30,905 bases of DNA from Sulfurospirillum sp. UBA6790 (lineage in GTDB: Bacteria; Campylobacterota; Campylobacteria; Campylobacterales; Sulfurospirillaceae): assembly GCA_002452855.1 (NCBI GenBank), contig DKFS01000068.1, positions 8,392-39,296 on the forward strand, read 5' to 3'. This document shows, in pieces, positions 17,836 to 25,791 of this stretch (positions are counted from its first letter, which is position 1; every line of letters starts with the position of its first letter). A model generated the notes under the pieces. That model did no database searches. It was not told where the DNA came from and saw nothing but the letters and a program-made list of their open reading frames with translations. Both the position numbers and the translations under genes were made by a program.

Positions 17836-18573
17836 CTAACTTTGAAAAATTTTATTAATGGTAAGTGCGAGCAACACACAGTATAAAACAAGCAAAAGCT
17901 TCTTTTGAATCTTTTTATCCACAATGTGTGACTGTTTTACTCCAAAATAGACGCCAACTAAAGAGCCGACGCCAACAATAAATCCATCCGTATAATCGAC
18001 TAAACCGTGAGCAGAGAGACTAATAAACCCTGAAATGGAACCAAAGATAACAAAAAAGAGCGATGTCGAAACCGCTTGTTTTATCTCCCAATTTAAAAAT
18101 CCCACCAAAATAGGTGTAAGAAAAACAGCTCCGCCCGTTCCAACGCTAATAGCAATCAACCCGATACCAAGTCCCACGCAAAACAGTAAGATGCGTGAAC
18201 GATTGGGTTCTGCTTTTGGTTCAATGGGGGCTGTAAAAAACTTGTAAATAGACATCGCTAAAATGAGAGAAAAAATAATCAAAAGAGCAACACGCGGTAA
18301 AGCAGTGACAATCGCCCCACTAAAAGAAGCACCTGCTAACGCTCCAAGTCCCAAATAAAGACCATGCCCCAGTTCCAATTTACCGTGTTTATGGTTGATG
18401 TACGAACCAAAGAGTGAGCCCATCACCATCTGCATGACCGATATACCAATAGCAACTTTAATGTCATAGCCTGCATAAATCAATGCGGGAACCAAAACTG
18501 TTCCACCACCGATACCAAAAAAACCTGAACAAAATCCTACAATAATTCCAAACAGACCCAGTCCTAATAACAT
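17836..18573 (-). CDS. Sulfite exporter TauE/SafE (TSUP) family permease
   Basis: A 245-residue membrane protein with about eight helices and the duplicated TSUP signature: GFCSGFFGIGGGTVLVPALI in the first half and GLIAISVGTGGAVFLTPIL in the second. TSUP permeases move sulfite, sulfonates or other organic anions; the substrate is not readable. I prefer ATG 18573 to the in-frame TTG at 18582, since the TTG would sit directly on the purine stretch AAAG; support for either is modest. It appears to head a two-gene transcript with uvrA, with a recognisable promoter and a double palindrome upstream. Confidence 0.88.
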   Translation of the reverse strand: MLLGLGLFGIIVGFCSGFFGIGGGTVLVPALIYAGYDIKVAIGISVMQMVMGSLFGSYINHKHGKLELGHGLYLGLGALAGASFSGAIVTALPRVALLIIFSLILAMSIYKFFTAPIEPKAEPNRSRILLFCVGLGIGLIAISVGTGGAVFLTPILVGFLNWEIKQAVSTSLFFVIFGSISGFISLSAHGLVDYTDGFIVGVGSLVGVYFGVKQSHIVDKKIQKKLLLVLYCVLLALTINKIFQS

Positions 18574-18603
18574 CGATGCCAACTTTGCGTTTTAAGATAT
18601 TTC

Positions 18604-18632
18604 ATTCTACTTTAACCCCTCTTAATAAACAA
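18604..18632 (-). promoter_or_regulatory. Promoter of the permease-uvrA transcript
   Basis: On the minus strand TTGTTT (18627-18632) and TAGAAT (18604-18609) are spaced by exactly 17 bp, about 30 bp upstream of the permease ATG. Confidence 0.5.
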
Positions 18633-18662
18633 TTTAAAAAATAAAGTGATACGTTCATCGCT

Positions 18663-18674
18663 TTTACATGTAAA
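18663..18674. repeat. Palindrome copy (exact), first of a pair
   Basis: Exact TTTACATGTAAA, 14 bp symmetric with flanking bases, in the 334-bp region between the divergent permease and thiC genes. Its centre is 16 bp from the next copy. Confidence 0.8.
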
Positions 18675-18678
18675 ACAT

Positions 18679-18690
18679 TTTACATGTAAA
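18679..18690. repeat. Palindrome copy (exact), second of a pair
   Basis: Second exact TTTACATGTAAA, 4 bp after the first. The pair lies about 30 bp upstream of the permease -35 box and 80 bp upstream of the thiC -10 box. Confidence 0.8.
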
Positions 18691-18770
18691 TAAACGAAAC
18701 GCATTCTAAAAAAATAACGCCCATTTTTACATCAACTCTGTGACTTAAGTCCATTTTTTGATGGAGTAAG

Positions 18771-18776
18771 TATAAT
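18771..18776 (+). promoter_or_regulatory. -10 box of thiC
   Basis: A perfect TATAAT 23 bp before the start of the TPP riboswitch, giving a leader of about 125 nt. No good -35 box is visible. Confidence 0.6.
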
Positions 18777-18798
18777 CACTTTTTAATTGTTTACCATT

Positions 18799-18893
18799 GT
18801 CTGTGGGGGTGCTGTAAAAAGCTGAGATCATACCCCAAGAAGTCATTAATGTGGCTTCACGAACCTGATCTGGGTAATGCCAGCGTAGGAAAT
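18799..18893 (+). ncRNA. TPP riboswitch (THI box)
   Basis: The conserved aptamer core is present in order: GGGGTGC, GCTGAGATCATACCCC, then GAACCTGATCTGGGTAATGCCAGCGTAGG. The aptamer's 3' side runs straight into AAGGAG (18894-18899), 8 nt before the thiC ATG, with no room for a terminator hairpin. Control is therefore probably at translation, TPP binding hiding the ribosome site. The outer P1 boundaries are approximate. Confidence 0.95.
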
Positions 18894-18895
18894 AA

Positions 18896-20777
<1,882 letters not shown>

Positions 20778-20784
20778 GAGTTTT

Positions 20785-20803
20785 AGCCCTTGAAAAAAGG
20801 GCT
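20785..20803 (+). terminator. Terminator after thiC
   Basis: AGCCCTT (20785-20791) pairs with AAGGGCT (20797-20803) over a GAAAA loop, 8 bp after the thiC stop. The following TAAACTTCTTATTT is only moderately T-rich. Confidence 0.5.
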
Positions 20804-20852
20804 TAAACTTCTTATTTCAAAGAATTTTAGCAATTGAAGCTGGTAACTAATA

Positions 20853-20867
20853 GTTGAAAGTTTAGCC
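20853..20867 (+). repeat. Left arm of inverted repeat around the Sel1 gene
   Basis: GTTGAAAGTTTAGCC, 9 bp outside the Sel1 gene stop. It matches the reverse complement of 21734-21748 at 14 of 15 positions. Confidence 0.45.
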
Positions 20868-20876
20868 CTCTTTTTA

Positions 20877-21692
20877 CTACAATTTCTCATAGTTTTTACA
20901 AGCTTCTTCTATGCCGTTGTTACATGCCTTGGCAAAATATTCTTTGGCAATAGTAGTATTTTGTGTTACACCTTCGCCATTTTGATATATAACACCAATA
21001 TGAAATTGAGCTTCAGCACTATTTTGTTCAGCTGCCTTATTAAGCCAAAATAAGGCTTTAATATAATCCCTTTCAACTCCTTTTCCTTTTTTATACATAA
21101 GTCCTGTGGTGTATTGAGACTCAGCATGTCCTTGTTCAGCTGCTTTAGAAAACCAGTAAAAAGCATTGGCATCATCTTTCTCTCTTCCCTCGCCTTTATA
21201 GTACATAAGTCCAAGAGAATACTGAGCAAAAAAGCATCCTTGATTAGCGGATTTTTGATACCAAAAAAATGCTTGTTCATAATCTTGGACTACTCCTTGA
21301 CCTTGATTATAATAGAATCCAAGATAATACTGTGCAAAGATATGCCCAGCTTCAGCAGCTTTATGATACCAAGAAGCAGCTTCTTCAAAATTTTCTTCAA
21401 TATTTTGTATAAATCCTGCCATAAACTGAGCTTCTACATCTCCTTGTTCAGCTGCTTTGGTATACCAATACAATGATTTTTTATAATCTTTATCTAGCGC
21501 TAATCCATTAAAATATGTGTTAGCAAGAAATTTCTGAGCTTCTATATCCCCCTCTTCAGCTGTTTCTATGATTGAAGGAATATCTTTTTCAGTCATATAA
21601 GCACTAGGTTGCTGTTTAGGTTTCGGCGTACTTTTTTTGTAAAATATAATGCCTAGAATCAATAAAACTCCAATGACTAATATAAGTGCCAT
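20877..21692 (-). CDS. Membrane-anchored Sel1-repeat protein
   Basis: A 271-residue protein with an N-terminal membrane helix (about 2-18, followed by KKS, so the rest may be either periplasmic or cytoplasmic). About six Sel1-like repeats of 36 residues follow from residue 40 to the end, with repeats of the form A..G...AQ..LG..Y..G.GV..D...A..WY.KAAEQG. Only the last repeat has a Cys pair (ACNNGIEEAC), as in the disulfide-bearing Helicobacter Hcp proteins. SLR proteins are scaffolds for protein interaction, and no enzyme activity is expected. AAAAGG lies 7 nt before the ATG. The gene stands alone, flanked by 15-bp inverted repeats. Confidence 0.88.
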   Translation of the reverse strand: MALILVIGVLLILGIIFYKKSTPKPKQQPSAYMTEKDIPSIIETAEEGDIEAQKFLANTYFNGLALDKDYKKSLYWYTKAAEQGDVEAQFMAGFIQNIEENFEEAASWYHKAAEAGHIFAQYYLGFYYNQGQGVVQDYEQAFFWYQKSANQGCFFAQYSLGLMYYKGEGREKDDANAFYWFSKAAEQGHAESQYTTGLMYKKGKGVERDYIKALFWLNKAAEQNSAEAQFHIGVIYQNGEGVTQNTTIAKEYFAKACNNGIEEACKNYEKL

Positions 21693-21733
21693 ACATAAAC
21701 CTTTTAAATAATTTTTTAAAGAATAGAGGTCAA

Positions 21734-21748
21734 GGCTAAACTTTTAAC
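21734..21748 (-). repeat. Right arm of inverted repeat around the Sel1 gene
   Basis: Reads GTTAAAAGTTTAGCC on the minus strand, one mismatch from the left arm at 20853-20867. A looser relative (TTAGCCCTCT plus T-tract) occurs near 22467. Confidence 0.45.
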
Positions 21749-21764
21749 TTTTCACCCTCTTCCC

Positions 21765-21776
21765 TTTACATGTAAA
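21765..21776. repeat. Palindrome copy (exact) after the antitoxin gene
   Basis: Exact TTTACATGTAAA, 10 bp downstream of the antitoxin stop codon. Confidence 0.8.
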
Positions 21777-21786
21777 CCTAAAATCC

Positions 21787-22077
21787 TCACACCTCTAACT
21801 TAATATCGCCCTTCACATAGTTATGCACCAACGCTTGAATGAGGTTTTGGTACCCGATGCCGAGCTCTTTGGATTTTGCTTTGAGGACGGCTAGGTCGCT
21901 GACGGAAAAGCGAATGGTGGTTTGTCTTTTTTCATTTAATGATTTTGTGTATTTTGCATGATTTTGGTATGCACTTAGCTCATTCTTGTCCAATGGTTTT
22001 TCATGCCATTCACCTGCTTCTATCTCTCCAAGGAGTTCTGCTTCTTCGGCATCAAGGACTATTTTTTTTGTTTTCAT
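21787..22077 (-). CDS. CopG/BrnA-type ribbon-helix-helix antitoxin
   Basis: A 96-residue protein. The C-terminal part, KRQTTIRFSVSDLAVLKAKS followed by KELGIGYQNLIQALVHNYV, is a ribbon-helix-helix fold that would dimerise and bind operator DNA. The acidic N-terminus (EEAELLGEIEAGEWHEKPL) is the likely toxin-neutralising arm. It overlaps the upstream BrnT-like gene by ATGA, the order toxin then antitoxin being usual for BrnTA pairs. Auto-repression of the consensus promoter at 22381-22409 is expected from the family but not shown here. Confidence 0.85.
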   Translation of the reverse strand: MKTKKIVLDAEEAELLGEIEAGEWHEKPLDKNELSAYQNHAKYTKSLNEKRQTTIRFSVSDLAVLKAKSKELGIGYQNLIQALVHNYVKGDIKLEV

Positions 22078-22355
22078 TGTTTTTTACCTCCGAACTCTTT
22101 AACCAGTTTGCGACTGGGAATAATGGTCTTTAAAAAAATTTCACTCTCATTTTCTACGAAAGGCACGTACCAAATGTAGCTTTTCATCTCAACAACAAAA
22201 ATCTCTTGATGAGGGTATTTTTCATGATTAGGATGCATAAGGCGATTTAAAATGCTACCTTGCTCAATCAGCCCAAGCACCTCTTCAAAACTGACCCCTC
22301 TTTGGAGTTGTAAGAGTTGGTTTTTTGCTTCATCCCAACGAATCACTTTATCCAC
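22074..22355 (-). CDS. BrnT-like toxin
   Basis: A 93-residue protein with the BrnT layout: IRWDEAKNQLLQLQRGVSFEEVLGLI at the N-terminus, then a central strand region with HEKYPHQEIFVVEMKSYIWYVPFV, and KTIIPSRKLVKEFG near the end. BrnT toxins are RelE-like ribonucleases that slow translation; catalytic residues cannot be assigned with confidence here. The start is GTG at 22355 with AAGGA 6 nt upstream. It is the first gene of a two-gene unit with the antitoxin, behind a consensus sigma-70 promoter. Family assignment is by overall pattern, so a related DUF is possible. Confidence 0.75.
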   Translation of the reverse strand: MDKVIRWDEAKNQLLQLQRGVSFEEVLGLIEQGSILNRLMHPNHEKYPHQEIFVVEMKSYIWYVPFVENESEIFLKTIIPSRKLVKEFGGKKQ

Positions 22356-22380
22356 GGTTTTTCCTTATCGTTGATGGATT

Positions 22381-22409
22381 ATTTTAGTCTTTTGTAGATG
22401 TTTTGTCAA
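22381..22409 (-). promoter_or_regulatory. Consensus promoter of the toxin-antitoxin pair
   Basis: On the minus strand TTGACA (22404-22409), a 17-bp spacer and TAAAAT (22381-22386), ending 25 bp before the toxin GTG. This is the best sigma-70-type promoter in the window. Confidence 0.75.
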
Positions 22410-22520
22410 TACATTATTTCAAGAAGACAGCAGACAGTGGTCAGGATTGAACTTTTAATTTTTCCATTAGCCCTCTATTTTTTATGCTCTAAATTTTAGC
22501 TCAATTTCGTATAAAAATCT

Positions 22521-22532
22521 TTGACATGTAAA
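22521..22532. repeat. Palindrome copy (TTGACATGTAAA, 1 mismatch)
   Basis: One-mismatch copy 3 bp downstream of the HutZ-like gene stop. Confidence 0.6.
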
Positions 22533-22535
22533 GTC

Positions 22536-23018
22536 TTACTTCACCCCACGATGTGGGTTATTCTCGCCCCTAGCGATAAGTTCGTCCATATGTTCTCCAC
22601 CGATAAAATAAGCCTTGCCAAAGCCAAAGGTTGCTTCGCCGTAGGTCGTTTGGAACTCGTAGAGGTTGAAGTCAGTCATTTTTTTGAGGGTTTCGACCAT
22701 TTTGGCATCGAACTTTTGCGCAAACAAGTCCAAGACCGTTTCAAAACGCTCACTTCCTCGTTCAATTTTTTGGCTATCGCATTGCAAGGAGACACGTTTT
22801 CTTGCAAAGACATTCTCTGTTTTACTTTCGTCTTCTGCGAAAAAAAGCGATGCTTTAGGGTTTCTTTGGATGTTTTTCGCATGGGTGGCAATGTCTGAGA
22901 TATAGACGTAAAAACGGTGATTGTCATAGACATATGGGGCATACGAGCTAAACGGATGGTTATTGGCATCGAGCGTACCGATGATGGCGGTTTGAATATT
23001 TTGAATAAATGTTTTCAT
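22536..23018 (-). CDS. HutZ-like heme-utilisation protein (PNPOx-like flavin-fold)
   Basis: A 160-residue split-barrel protein of the pyridoxamine-phosphate-oxidase-like superfamily. The run SYAPYVYDNHRFYVYISDIA, then ATHAKNIQRNPKASLFFAED, FARKRVSLQCD and FGFGKAYFIGG follows the layout I remember for Vibrio HutZ and related heme-degrading proteins (HugZ/ChuZ in this phylum are longer). The C-terminal NPHRG places a His (156) where HutZ has its heme-ligand His in EGHRK, supporting heme binding. It would act in the cytoplasm, in heme breakdown or iron release. No heme-uptake genes are nearby. The ATG has AAGAG 8 nt upstream. Confidence 0.75.
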   Translation of the reverse strand: MKTFIQNIQTAIIGTLDANNHPFSSYAPYVYDNHRFYVYISDIATHAKNIQRNPKASLFFAEDESKTENVFARKRVSLQCDSQKIERGSERFETVLDLFAQKFDAKMVETLKKMTDFNLYEFQTTYGEATFGFGKAYFIGGEHMDELIARGENNPHRGVK

Positions 23019-23035
23019 GACTTAACTCTTTTTTA

Positions 23036-23140
23036 GGACATTGTAACATGCTCGTATTAAAAGTGACTTTTTCTACTCAAGCTAATCTACTTGATTAATA
23101 TTTCTAAAACCAAGCGCGCCAAATTTTGTTACAATGTACC
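23036..23140. promoter_or_regulatory. Mirrored promoter elements between HutZ-like and AEC genes
   Basis: GTTACAATGTCC on the minus strand (23036-23047) and GTTACAATGTACC on the plus strand (23128-23140) face each divergent gene. Each contains TACAAT, a plausible -10 box. The two may be shared promoter cores or paired operator sites. Confidence 0.4.
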
Positions 23141-23151
23141 TTTCTAAAACT

Positions 23152-23163
23152 TTTACATGTAAA
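23152..23163. repeat. Palindrome copy (exact) before the first AEC gene
   Basis: Exact TTTACATGTAAA ending exactly 9 nt before the ATG at 23173; no better ribosome site than its AAAG end is visible. Confidence 0.8.
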
Positions 23164-23172
23164 GCCACATCG

Positions 23173-24099
23173 ATGAATATTACGATTTCGATTCTCTCCA
23201 TTTATGTTTTTATTCTCTTTGGATTTATCGCCAAAAAGATTTTCAAAGATGAGTTGCAAGAAAAAGGGTTGAGCATTCTTTCGGTCTATTTTTTGCACCC
23301 TATTTTTTCGTTTTGGGGACTTTCTACCAAACACATCACGTTTGAGCTTTTGCAAGTGCCTTTGTATTACATTCTCATTTCTATCATCACGATTGGCATT
23401 GGCTATGGTTTTGCCAAACTCTTTTTTACCGATGCAAAAGAGCGCTCCATCATGACCATTTGTGTCGCCCTTGGCAATACGGGCAATCTTGGCATTCCCG
23501 TGGGCATCGCACTTTTTGGAGCAGACTCCATCATCTACACCAGTATGATTAGTGTGGCAAATACCTTTTTGACCTATACGTTGGGTGTCTTTTTTTACTC
23601 CAGTGGCACATCCAGTTTTAAAGCCTCCATTCTTAACATCTTCAAGCTTCCTGTGATTTGGGCGGCAGGATTGGCGCTTGTGTTAAACATCTCTAATATC
23701 ACGATTCATCCAGCTTTGTTTAAGTCTTTGGAGATGGGCGCTTACTGTATGATTGTCATTCAACTGATTGCGTTTGGTATGTACATGTATAACATTCGCC
23801 TCTGCATGCTCAACCTCAAACTGCTTTTACATGTAAATCTTGTGAAATTCATTGTGGCACCGCTCATTACGGTGTGGATTTTATTTTATTTTCTTCCTTT
23901 GGAGCCTATGGTTGCAGCGATTTTGTTTGTTGAACTCATCATGCCACTAGCGCTTACCAATGTGAATGTCGCGGCAATTTATGATTGTAAGCCACTCGAT
24001 GTTGCCACGCTCATCTTTTTTACGTCGTTTTTGTTTATCCCTTATCTTATCTTGGCAAGTTATCTTTTAGGCTATTTTGGCATTGTTCAAGTACATTAA
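23173..24099 (+). CDS. AEC-family transporter (first copy)
   Basis: A 308-residue membrane protein with about ten helices, related to auxin efflux carriers and malonate/malate carriers of the AEC family. The two five-helix halves are visible, with the broken-helix motif GNTGNLGIPVGIALFG in the first and PLALTNVNVAAIYDCKPLDVA in the second. The substrate is unknown, probably an organic acid. I chose ATG 23173 because it matches the start of its paralog at 26970 (MTIAISILSIY) and gives the same length; an ATG at 23134 would run through the palindrome. An internal palindrome occurs at 23826. Its stop overlaps that of the convergent small gene by 4 bp. Confidence 0.9.
   Translation: MNITISILSIYVFILFGFIAKKIFKDELQEKGLSILSVYFLHPIFSFWGLSTKHITFELLQVPLYYILISIITIGIGYGFAKLFFTDAKERSIMTICVALGNTGNLGIPVGIALFGADSIIYTSMISVANTFLTYTLGVFFYSSGTSSFKASILNIFKLPVIWAAGLALVLNISNITIHPALFKSLEMGAYCMIVIQLIAFGMYMYNIRLCMLNLKLLLHVNLVKFIVAPLITVWILFYFLPLEPMVAAILFVELIMPLALTNVNVAAIYDCKPLDVATLIFFTSFLFIPYLILASYLLGYFGIVQVH
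23826..23837. repeat. Palindrome copy (exact) inside the first AEC gene
   Basis: Exact copy read as TTA-CAT-GTA (Leu-His-Val). The same place in the second AEC gene has the copy at 27623. Confidence 0.8.
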
Positions 24100-24389
24100 C
24101 GGTACAAATGCGTTATCTTCACATAGTCATAAAAGTCGCTGAGCAAAAGGTAGCGCATCCCGATGTCTTCAAAACGCTTGAGCATGACAACATCACCTGC
24201 GTTATAAAGATTGGCACTCTCTAAAAACTCTTTAGGATAGCGTTTTTTTTCAAAAGGATACTGCGCAAAACAGTGCATAAAATTGGTAAAAAGGTTGTTG
24301 ATAATCAGCTCTTTAGCAGGACTTGGAACATTTAAGTAGTCTTTGACTTTCTCAAACTCTCTGCAAATGTACTCTAAACATTGTTGCAT
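24096..24389 (-). CDS. Small protein of unknown function
   Basis: A 97-residue soluble, helical protein that I do not recognise. It has two early Cys (residues 4 and 9), one more Cys in MHCFAQYPFEKKRYP, and a Tyr-rich C-terminus (YLLLSDFYDYVKITHLYR). No signal peptide or membrane segment. Its ATG lies inside the end of the NifO-like gene (16-bp overlap) with no strong ribosome site, so it is probably translated by coupling and may work with that protein. The stop overlaps the AEC gene stop by 4 bp. The tight packing and coupling argue that it is real. Confidence 0.65.
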   Translation of the reverse strand: MQQCLEYICREFEKVKDYLNVPSPAKELIINNLFTNFMHCFAQYPFEKKRYPKEFLESANLYNAGDVVMLKRFEDIGMRYLLLSDFYDYVKITHLYR

Positions 24390-24799
24390 GCATCACTGCT
24401 TAAACAGGCGTTGATATTGGAAGGCGTTGGCATATTTACATGTAAAAGGGTGTTGAGCTTTTCTATATCAAATCCGCAGAGTTTTACAGTGCCAATTTCG
24501 AGTAATGGGCGGCGAATTAAAAGAGGCTCTTGCACCATTTTTTCGATAAGACTCTCTTTCGTGTAATCTTCTAGTTTAAAACTGCCATCTTTGAGCTGTG
24601 GCGCAAAAGGATTGAGCATCTCTTTGGGGTTTAGTCCTTCAAAAAAAGCTTCTAACGTTGGTTTGTTCCACGGCGTATCCAAGAGGCTTCGCACCTCAAA
24701 AGTAATTCCATGTTCACGCAAAAGTGTTTTTTGACGTGCATTGCCACTGCATCCTGTTTTTTCATAAAAAATGACCTTTGGGTTGGTAGTAAAAAACAT
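24374..24799 (-). CDS. NifO-like, ArsC-fold nitrogenase-associated protein
   Basis: A 141-residue thioredoxin-fold protein of the ArsC/Spx superfamily. VIFYEKTGCSGNARQKTLL carries a single N-terminal Cys where ArsC has its catalytic Cys. VRSLLDTPWNKPTLEAFF, LLIRRPLLEIG and the downstream CGFDIEKL follow the pattern of the nitrogenase-associated (NifO-type) subgroup rather than true arsenate reductases; RRPLL matches the ArsC-type Arg/cis-Pro region. The exact role of NifO is unclear (it has been linked to nitrate/nitrogen-fixation balance). No nif genes are in the window. The C-terminus has two further Cys (ACLSSDAC). A palindrome lies within the gene. Confidence 0.78.
   Translation of the reverse strand: MFFTTNPKVIFYEKTGCSGNARQKTLLREHGITFEVRSLLDTPWNKPTLEAFFEGLNPKEMLNPFAPQLKDGSFKLEDYTKESLIEKMVQEPLLIRRPLLEIGTVKLCGFDIEKLNTLLHVNMPTPSNINACLSSDACNNV
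24435..24446. repeat. Palindrome copy (exact) inside the NifO-like gene
   Basis: Exact copy read on the minus strand as TTA-CAT-GTA (Leu-His-Val) near the end of the gene. Confidence 0.8.
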
Positions 24800-24863
24800 C
24801 CTAATTCCTTTGCTTTTTTCAACCTATGCAATTGTCATGCCAAACTGACATCAATCAAAATAC

Positions 24864-24887
24864 ATTACTTACAAAAAGTAAAGTAAT
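24864..24887. promoter_or_regulatory. ATTACTT/AAGTAAT dyad upstream of mdaB
   Basis: Perfect 7-bp inverted repeats ATTACTT and AAGTAAT with a 10-bp spacer, covering the -35 position of the mdaB promoter. The position suits a repressor, for example a redox-responsive HxlR/MarR-type regulator (inference). Confidence 0.5.
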
Positions 24888-24900
24888 AAACTTTTAAGAA

Positions 24901-24906
24901 TATAAC
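24901..24906 (+). promoter_or_regulatory. Likely -10 box of mdaB
   Basis: TATAAC 34 bp upstream of the mdaB ATG and 13 bp downstream of the dyad. Confidence 0.45.
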
Positions 24907-24940
24907 AGTTATTATTTTCTAAAAATTACTAGGAGCGAAC

Positions 24941-25534
24941 ATGCAAAATGTACTCATCATCAACGGACATCAGTATTATGAAAATGTAGCAGAGGGAAAA
25001 TTAACGCAGATTTACATCGACACAGCCAATAAAGTTTTAAGCGAAGCAGGATTTAATGTTAAAAACAGCGTGGTAGAAAGTAACTACGACATCAAAGAAG
25101 AACTTGAAAAATTTGCATGGGCAGATGTTATTTTATTTCAATACCCTGTCTATTGGATGGGAGTGCCTTGGCTGACTAAAAAATACATCGATGAGATTTT
25201 CTCAGCGGGTGTTGGCACCGTCACGTATGCGAATGATGGCAGAAGCAGACACGATGCATCCAAAACGTATGGAAGCGGTGGTTTAATGAAAGGTAAATAC
25301 TATATGCTCTCACATACATACAACTGCCCTACTTCAGAATTTAGCAACCCTAAAGGCTTTTTTAACGGACTAAGCCTTGATGAAGCCAATGTTGCAACGC
25401 ATAAAACCTTTCAATTTTGTGGCGCAACCAAACTTCCAACATTTTCCGTACACGACATCTTCAAAGGCGATTTAAATATCGAAGCAGAAATCGCACGTTT
25501 CAGTGCGCATCTTAAACAAAATATCACGCACTAA
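24941..25534 (+). CDS. mdaB: NAD(P)H quinone oxidoreductase MdaB
   Basis: A 197-residue flavodoxin-like oxidoreductase. It has the FMN/FAD-binding start (VLIINGHQYYENVAEGKLTQ), the WADVILFQYPVYWMGVPWLTKKYIDE core and the GGLMKGKYYMLSHTYNCP strand, matching MdaB (modulator of drug activity B), which reduces quinones by two electrons and protects against oxidative stress in Helicobacter. The ATG is preceded by AGGAG. The gene is alone, with its own -10 box and a repressor-like dyad; the divergent neighbour is the NifO-like gene. A stem-loop follows at 25543. Confidence 0.92.
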   Translation: MQNVLIINGHQYYENVAEGKLTQIYIDTANKVLSEAGFNVKNSVVESNYDIKEELEKFAWADVILFQYPVYWMGVPWLTKKYIDEIFSAGVGTVTYANDGRSRHDASKTYGSGGLMKGKYYMLSHTYNCPTSEFSNPKGFFNGLSLDEANVATHKTFQFCGATKLPTFSVHDIFKGDLNIEAEIARFSAHLKQNITH

Positions 25535-25542
25535 TCTTCAAA

Positions 25543-25567
25543 AGAGATGTTCACAAAGGACATCTCT
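25543..25567 (+). terminator. Stem-loop after mdaB
   Basis: AGAGATGTTC pairs with GGACATCTCT (one G-U) over an ACAAA loop, 8 bp after the mdaB stop. The stem is strong but no T-run follows, so it may terminate weakly or only protect the 3' end. Confidence 0.5.
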
Positions 25568-25616
25568 GAAACGCTCATTTATACTCACTTTAGCTCGTCA
25601 AGTATCTTTTTTACTT

Positions 25617-25628
25617 TTTACATGTAAT
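25617..25628. repeat. Palindrome copy (TTTACATGTAAT, 1 mismatch)
   Basis: One-mismatch copy in the 257-bp gap between mdaB and fliN, upstream of a 12-codon reading frame (25640-25675). Confidence 0.6.
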
Positions 25629-25716
25629 TCTAAAAGAGAATGCAAAACGAACGCTACTCCCTCGCCCAAGCTTAAATGAATTTGATTGATTAATAAACAA
25701 TTTAAACTAAATAAAC

Positions 25717-25722
25717 TATAAT
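25717..25722 (+). promoter_or_regulatory. -10 box of the fliN operon
   Basis: Perfect TATAAT 69 bp upstream of the fliN-like TTG start, in an AT-rich region. I saw no sigma-54 (GG-N10-GC) or sigma-28 consensus here. Confidence 0.5.
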
Positions 25723-25791
25723 AAGACGTATTTAACAAGGTTTGGAAGAGTTTTTGCTTCATTTTCACAACACAACTTCAAAGGAAATACA

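Noticed and set aside
23134..23172. An earlier ATG for the first AEC gene.
   Set aside because: It adds 13 residues encoded by the palindrome and spacer; the paralog starts at the position matching 23173.
23782..23789. TACATGTA in the first AEC gene as a further palindrome copy.
   Set aside because: Only the 8-bp core is present; the outer bases differ at two or more positions, so it was not counted.
24374..24799. A true arsenate reductase (ArsC).
   Set aside because: The active-site region GCSGNARQK and the rest of the pattern fit the nitrogenase-associated subgroup, and no other ars genes are nearby.
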